Shown here: positions 34,010 through 37,842 of the stretch, piece by piece
How the letters are laid out: every line of letters starts with the position of its first letter
How positions within the stretch are numbered: position 1 is the stretch's first letter
Position numbers and translations under genes: made by a program
Origin: an uncultured Eubacteriales bacterium
Lineage (GTDB): Bacteria > Bacillota > Clostridia > Oscillospirales > Oscillospiraceae
Direction of reading: 5' to 3'
Assembly: GCA_949293985.1 (NCBI GenBank)
Contig: CASFFN010000041.1
Location: 1-37,842 of the forward strand
Length of the DNA stretch: 37,842 nucleotides
The notes under the pieces: model-generated
Database searches by the model: none
What the model was told of the DNA's origin: nothing
Seen by the model: only the letters and a program-made list of their open reading frames with translations

Positions 34010-34957
34010 TCACCCCAGCTCCCACAGGAGCCAGCCGCAGACAGCGCCCGGGGACACATTGCCCTGGGCATACCGCACCGCCTTTTTCAGCCGGGCGATT
34101 CCCCGATTTATTTTCTCCGCGGAGCACTGGGCGGCCGCGGTGTGGGTATGGATTCCGGGCATCCCGGATTTTTCCAGCAGGGCCTCCCCCAGCAGGGCCA
34201 GCCACCGCTCCAGTTCCTGAATCAGCTGCTCCCGCTTCCACCGCTCCATGGGGGCGAGCACCCGCAAAAGTCCCAGGCTGTCTCCCCGGGAAAAGCTGTC
34301 AAGAAACTCCAGGGTCTGGGGAGACAGGGCGCTTTCTTCCGAAAGCAGCTCCATGGCCTGGCCCAGAAAGCCGCCGCTTCTCGCGATGGCCGCCGCCACC
34401 GCGTCGGAAGCCGCCTCCGGGCAAGCCTGCCGCAAAGCCTTTCGGAGCACCGGCTCCGGCAGGCTCCCCATGGCCAGCGCCACGCCCCGGGAGCGGATGG
34501 TGGGCAGGAGCTTTTCCGGGTTGTCGGCAAGCAGCAGGAACACGCCGTAGGCCGGCGGCTCCTCCAGCACCTTCAAAAGGGCGTTCTGCCCGGGGACGCC
34601 CATATCCTGCCCTCTGGGGAAGAGGTAAATCTTCCGCTTTCCCTCGTTGGGCAGGATGAACACATCCTCCCGGGCGCTGCGGATTAAATCCACCGGGACG
34701 GTTTTCTTCTCCGGGTCGTCCACGGTAATAAAGTCCGGATGGACCCCTGCCATCACCTTCCGGCAGCTATGGCACATCAGGCAGGGCTTGTCCGCCGCCT
34801 CACACAGGGCCGCCGCCGCCAGCAGCTTTGCCAGGGTATGTTTTCCCGAGCCTTTCGGGCCGGAAATCAGATAAAAATGGGAAATATGTCCTTTTTTCAG
34901 GCTGTTTTCCAGGTTTTCCTTCAGCCGTTCATTTCCCAGCAGCGTATCAAAGCCCAT
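34010..34957 (-). CDS. holB: DNA polymerase III delta' subunit
   Basis: 315 residues, a clamp-loader subunit. Seen: GNERLKENLENSL and a P-loop-like GPKGSGKH at 33-40 (His where Ser/Thr is usual; delta' often does not hydrolyse ATP), Zn module C52, C59, C62 and C65, then NALLKVLEEPPAYGVFLLL and LLPTIRSRG (the SRC-like sensor segment). The C-terminal domain is helical. It lies 7 bp after ppaC and 21 bp before ricT in the operon. No strong ribosome site is visible, so coupling to upstream translation is likely. Confidence 0.92.
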   Translation of the reverse strand: MGFDTLLGNERLKENLENSLKKGHISHFYLISGPKGSGKHTLAKLLAAAALCEAADKPCLMCHSCRKVMAGVHPDFITVDDPEKKTVPVDLIRSAREDVFILPNEGKRKIYLFPRGQDMGVPGQNALLKVLEEPPAYGVFLLLADNPEKLLPTIRSRGVALAMGSLPEPVLRKALRQACPEAASDAVAAAIARSGGFLGQAMELLSEESALSPQTLEFLDSFSRGDSLGLLRVLAPMERWKREQLIQELERWLALLGEALLEKSGMPGIHTHTAAAQCSAEKINRGIARLKKAVRYAQGNVSPGAVCGWLLWELG

Positions 34958-34964
34958 ACCGGCA

Positions 34965-36578
34965 TTAACCCCACAGAGCGGAGAGCATGGGGATGACCTG
35001 CTTCTTCCGGCTCATCACATGGGGCAAAAACACGGTGTTCCCCTTGGGCGCCACGCCGAAAGCCTGCTGGATGGTGTCGTCGTCCCCCAGATAGATGAGC
35101 TGGGAGCCTTCCAGCAGCACATCCGTCAGCATGAGAATCATAATGGAGAGCTTTTTCTCCTCCACATTCTTTTCCATGAGCTTCAGGAATTCCTCCTTCC
35201 GCTCCAGCATCCTGGGGCTGTCCATGCAGGTGACCTGGGCCACCGCCAGATTGTGTCCGGCGATGTGGAATTCCTTGTAGTCGGAAAAAATCAAATCCTG
35301 GGCGGTGCGGTGCTCCAGCGAGGCGGAGAAAATCTGCTTTCCCAGCTCCTCCAAAGACACATTGGCGATTCTTGCCATCCGCTCGGCGGTGCGTCTGTCC
35401 CGGTCGGTGCAGGTGGGGGATTTGAACATGACCGTATCGGAAAGAATGGCCGCCGCCATCATGCCCGCCATCTTCTCCGAGGGCATAAGGCCCCGGTCCT
35501 GGAACATACTGGCGATGATGGTATTGGTGGAGCCTACCGGCTCGTTGCGCACATAGATGGGGTTGGTGGTCTGGATGTCCGCCAGACGGTGGTGGTCGAT
35601 GATGGCCAAAATCTCCGCCTCCTCCAGACCGGGGACGGACTGGGCCGCCTCGTTGTGGTCTACCAGCACCACCCGCTTCCGCCGGGGGCGCAGCAAATGG
35701 TACCGGGTGAGGACGCCTGCCACATGGTCGTTTTCGTCCAGAATGGGGTAGCAGGACTCCCTGTGCTTCAGCACCTGCTCCCGCACCTCGTCCACCCGGT
35801 CCTCCAAGTGGAAGCACACAAGCCCGGTGGTGCGGCAGATCCGGCTCACCGGCGCGGACTGGAAGATGAGCCGGGCCGCCCGGTAAGCGTCAAAGGGGGT
35901 GGCGATGATGCAGGTGGTGGTGGGAAAATTCCGCAGCTCCTCGGGAAGCTCCGCCTGGCACAGCACCAGGCAGTTCACATTCATCTCTAAGGCCCGGCGG
36001 ATCATATCCGGCTGGTGCCCGCACAGGACGATGGAATTGGGGGTGTTGAACAGGAGATTCTCCCGGCTCTGGGGCAGGGCGATGGTTACTTCCCCTGCCA
36101 CCATGTCCGTATTCTCTCCCGCTTCGTTGAGGATTTTTCCTTCCAAAACGGACAGGATGTTGAAAAGGGGCACGGCGTCCAGCTCCCCGGCCATGGTCTG
36201 CTCCATGTTGTAGCTGGCCACATTCTCCCGGGAGAGCATTCCGTAAAGGGTGCCGTCTTCGTTGGCCACGGGCACGGAGGAGATGTTCTTCTGCTCCTGG
36301 AGCACCCCCCAGGCCCTTCCCACCGTGACCCCGGCGCTGAGCACCGGCGGGGTGTCAAAATCCAAATCCCGCACCTGGGTGTGCATATCCCGAATCCGCT
36401 TGGGGGGCTGGAATCCGAACAAATCCAGCACAATCTGGGTTTCGTCGGACACATGGCCAAGACACGCGGCCTCATACTCCCGATCTCCCACGGCGTTCCG
36501 CAGGGCGGCATAGGCCATGGCCGCCACGATGGAGTCGGTGTCCGGGTTCCGATGCCCGGTTACATAAATGGGGTCCAT
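34965..36578 (-). CDS. ppaC: Manganese-dependent inorganic pyrophosphatase with CBS and DRTGG domains
   Basis: 537 residues, a family II PPase (PPi to 2 Pi), cytoplasmic. Seen: DHH-domain start YVTGHRNPDTDS with Mn ligands H9, D13 and D15, an inserted CBS domain, a DRTGG-like domain (PNSIVLCGHQPDMIRRAL), a second CBS domain, then VVLVDHNEAAQS and AIIDHHRLADI of the catalytic half and the DHHA2 domain. The length matches CBS-PPases of clostridia, which are regulated by adenine nucleotides and in some cases by diadenosine polyphosphates through the CBS pair. ATG 36578 has AAGGAGG; the longer ORF start at 36635 lies inside ansA. Confidence 0.94.
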   Translation of the reverse strand: MDPIYVTGHRNPDTDSIVAAMAYAALRNAVGDREYEAACLGHVSDETQIVLDLFGFQPPKRIRDMHTQVRDLDFDTPPVLSAGVTVGRAWGVLQEQKNISSVPVANEDGTLYGMLSRENVASYNMEQTMAGELDAVPLFNILSVLEGKILNEAGENTDMVAGEVTIALPQSRENLLFNTPNSIVLCGHQPDMIRRALEMNVNCLVLCQAELPEELRNFPTTTCIIATPFDAYRAARLIFQSAPVSRICRTTGLVCFHLEDRVDEVREQVLKHRESCYPILDENDHVAGVLTRYHLLRPRRKRVVLVDHNEAAQSVPGLEEAEILAIIDHHRLADIQTTNPIYVRNEPVGSTNTIIASMFQDRGLMPSEKMAGMMAAAILSDTVMFKSPTCTDRDRRTAERMARIANVSLEELGKQIFSASLEHRTAQDLIFSDYKEFHIAGHNLAVAQVTCMDSPRMLERKEEFLKLMEKNVEEKKLSIMILMLTDVLLEGSQLIYLGDDDTIQQAFGVAPKGNTVFLPHVMSRKKQVIPMLSALWG

Positions 36579-36588
36579 AGATTCCTCC

Positions 36589-37596
36589 TTAATCTCCCGC
36601 GCCCGGGGTAATCTCTCCGGCAAGATTCCGGGCAAACAACGCTTTGATTTCCTGGGGATTCATACCCTGTCCCAAAGCCCACATGAGCTTGGTCATGGCG
36701 GCCTCGGAGGTCATGTCCCTGCCCTGAATGACCCCAAGCTCCAAAAGCCGGTTGCCCACCTGGTACACCCGCAGGTCTGAGCTGTCATACAGGCATTGGG
36801 TGGTGACCACCACGCAAACGCCCCGCTCCACCGCCCGGCGGATGCCGGACAGGCCCCGGTCCAGCACATTCACGCCCCCCAAGCCGAAGGCTTCGATGAC
36901 AATGCCCCGGTAGCCCATATCCGCCAGGGCGTCAAACAGCTCTTCCCGCAGGCCGGGGGTCAGCTTCAGCAGGAACACATCCTGGCTTACCCGGTCCTTC
37001 AGCTCCGGCTCTCCGGAAACTACCGGCAGCGCCTGCCGGTTTACCATGAGGCCCTCGTGGGTCACCCGGGCGGCATAGCTGGCGTTGATACTCTCGAAGG
37101 CGGAAAATCCCGAGGCCCGGACCTTCACCCCCCGGCAGCCCAGCATCACCTTCCGGTCGAAGGCCAGAAACACGCCGGGACAGCCGGAAGCCGCCATGGC
37201 AAAGGCGGTGCGCAGATTGTCCGGCGCGTCGGACAACAGCTCCCCGATGGGCAGCTGGGAGCCGGTAAACACCACCGGCAGGTTGATGTTCGGCAGCATA
37301 AAGGTCACGGCGGAGGCGGTATAGGCCATGGTATCGGTGCCGTGGGACACCACGATGCCGTCGTATTGCAGGCGGTTGGCATAGATGGCCCTTGCCAGCT
37401 GCTGCCACTCCTCCGGGCGGATGTTGGAGGAGTCCAGACACATCACATCCTCCACCGCCACCCGATAATAGGTTCGCAGCTGCTCCAGCTGCCCAGCCAG
37501 CTGCCGGGAACCCCGGGGCTCCAGCCCCTCCTCCCCGGCGGCGCAGGCAATGGTGCCGCCGGTGGTCAGCAGCAGAATTTTCTTCATGGAACTCAT
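36589..37596 (-). CDS. ansA: Type I L-asparaginase
   Basis: 335 residues. L-asparagine to aspartate and ammonia, cytoplasmic type (no signal peptide). Seen: LLLTTGGTIA with the first catalytic Thr, and VVSHGTDTMAYTASAV with the second Thr-Asp pair; FTGSQLPIGELLSDAPDN and VIEAFGLGGVN are standard. ATG 37596 is chosen because GGAGG lies six bases upstream and the promoter start site falls at about 37628, which excludes the longer ORF starting at 37629. It is the first gene of the five-gene operon, and its stop codon overlaps the ppaC ribosome site region. Confidence 0.94.
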   Translation of the reverse strand: MSSMKKILLLTTGGTIACAAGEEGLEPRGSRQLAGQLEQLRTYYRVAVEDVMCLDSSNIRPEEWQQLARAIYANRLQYDGIVVSHGTDTMAYTASAVTFMLPNINLPVVFTGSQLPIGELLSDAPDNLRTAFAMAASGCPGVFLAFDRKVMLGCRGVKVRASGFSAFESINASYAARVTHEGLMVNRQALPVVSGEPELKDRVSQDVFLLKLTPGLREELFDALADMGYRGIVIEAFGLGGVNVLDRGLSGIRRAVERGVCVVVTTQCLYDSSDLRVYQVGNRLLELGVIQGRDMTSEAAMTKLMWALGQGMNPQEIKALFARNLAGEITPGAGD

Positions 37597-37634
37597 AAAC
37601 GCCTCCAGATTCAGGCCATAGTGATTCATATTGC

Positions 37635-37663
37635 ATTATACCCTGAAAAGGGGAAAATAGCAA
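37635..37663 (-). promoter_or_regulatory. Sigma-A promoter of the ansA-ppaC-holB-ricT-rpe operon
   Basis: Minus strand TTGCTA (37663-37658), 17-bp spacer, TATAAT (37640-37635). Intergenic gaps downstream are 10, 7, 21 and 27 bp with no internal terminator, supporting a single transcript. Confidence 0.9.
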
Positions 37664-37708
37664 GTACAGACTATCAATAAAGTTCCAAATCCAATTTCCC
37701 ACGCCCCC

Positions 37709-37757
37709 AAAGGCTCCCGGCCTGTGGGAGCTGGCACGGCGCAGCCGTGACTGAGGG
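37709..37757 (+). repeat. R3 repeat, degenerate copy 3
   Basis: AGGCTCCCGGCCTGTGGGAGCTGGCACGG... followed by GCAGCCGTGACTGAGGGA, the same two-palindrome layout as R3 at 15743 with changed bases. Confidence 0.65.
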
Positions 37758-37812
37758 ATTCACAGCAGGCACTTTTTGAAAGCACAGACCTATGTGGCAA
37801 GGTACAAGCCCG

Positions 37813-37842
37813 ATAGCTCCCTCCGGGAGGGAGCTGTCACCG
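37813..37842 (+). repeat. R3 repeat, copy 4 (cut by window edge)
   Basis: ATAGCTCCCTCCGGGAGGGAGCTGT at the right edge, with the perfect AGCTCCCTCC/GGAGGGAGCT palindrome. It continues outside the window. Confidence 0.75.

Noticed and set aside
37597..37629. Eleven-residue N-terminal extension of the asparaginase
   Set aside because: The promoter's start point falls at about 37628, so that codon would be at or before the mRNA 5' end; GGAGG fits the start at 37596.

Overview
The window looks like a GC-rich, Gram-positive gut anaerobe of the Oscillospiraceae/Clostridia type. This is inferred from consensus sigma-A promoters (TTGACA-N17-TATAAT class), a CIRCE/HrcA heat-shock operator, LPXTG-like sorting signals, a holB-ricT gene pair, a DegV protein, and secreted glycosidases of the kind used on mucin or milk glycans. 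No taxonomic search was possible. I see 23 protein genes and no tRNA, rRNA, CRISPR array, phage or transposase gene.

Layout. (1) 1-8370, minus strand: two very large secreted, surface-type glycosidases, a GH20 beta-N-acetylhexosaminidase followed by a GH29 alpha-L-fucosidase that runs off the left edge. Both end in the same kind of Cys-pair modules. The signal peptide of the fucosidase is broken by an apparent +1 frameshift. (2) 9141-14785, plus strand: a tightly coupled four-gene operon behind a perfect consensus promoter: a LicC-like cytidylyltransferase, a LicA-like kinase, a TagF/TagB-like glycerophosphotransferase, and a fusion of a YidC/Oxa1-like membrane domain to an LtaS/sulfatase-fold catalytic domain. 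It reads as a pathway for making and decorating a phosphocholine-type (teichoic-acid-like) surface polymer. This is the most interesting system in the window. (3) 14997-18281, minus strand: a CIRCE-controlled Hsp20 and the protease FtsH, separated by a repeat-rich gap. (4) 18505-21347, plus strand: RlmB and a membrane protein that looks like a catalytically dead P-type ATPase. (5) 21955-22833: DegV. (6) 23072-26077, plus strand: a glycerol-3-phosphate-dehydrogenase-like FAD enzyme with a BFD-type iron-sulfur domain, a second FAD/NAD oxidoreductase and a DUF1667 protein, with overlapping ends. (7) 26256-28021, minus strand: PfkB sugar kinase plus HAD phosphatase. (8) 28374-31725: a large beta-helix-like surface protein, with a small XRE regulator divergent to it across three copies of a 16-bp dyad. 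(9) 32030-37596, minus strand: one operon, ansA-ppaC-holB-ricT-rpe, behind a good sigma-A promoter.

The intergenic space is unusually rich in inverted repeats. One family, called E1 here, is a ~160-bp MITE-like element. Three full copies are flanked by different perfect 4-bp direct repeats (CTAA, CTAT, TTTG), and there are two half copies. One full copy is nested inside another repeat family. Two full copies sit exactly at gene ends: one duplicated a stop codon and the other supplies the last codons of rpe. Two further families (R2 and R3), a cluster of six hairpins and a 28-bp perfect inverted repeat complete the picture.
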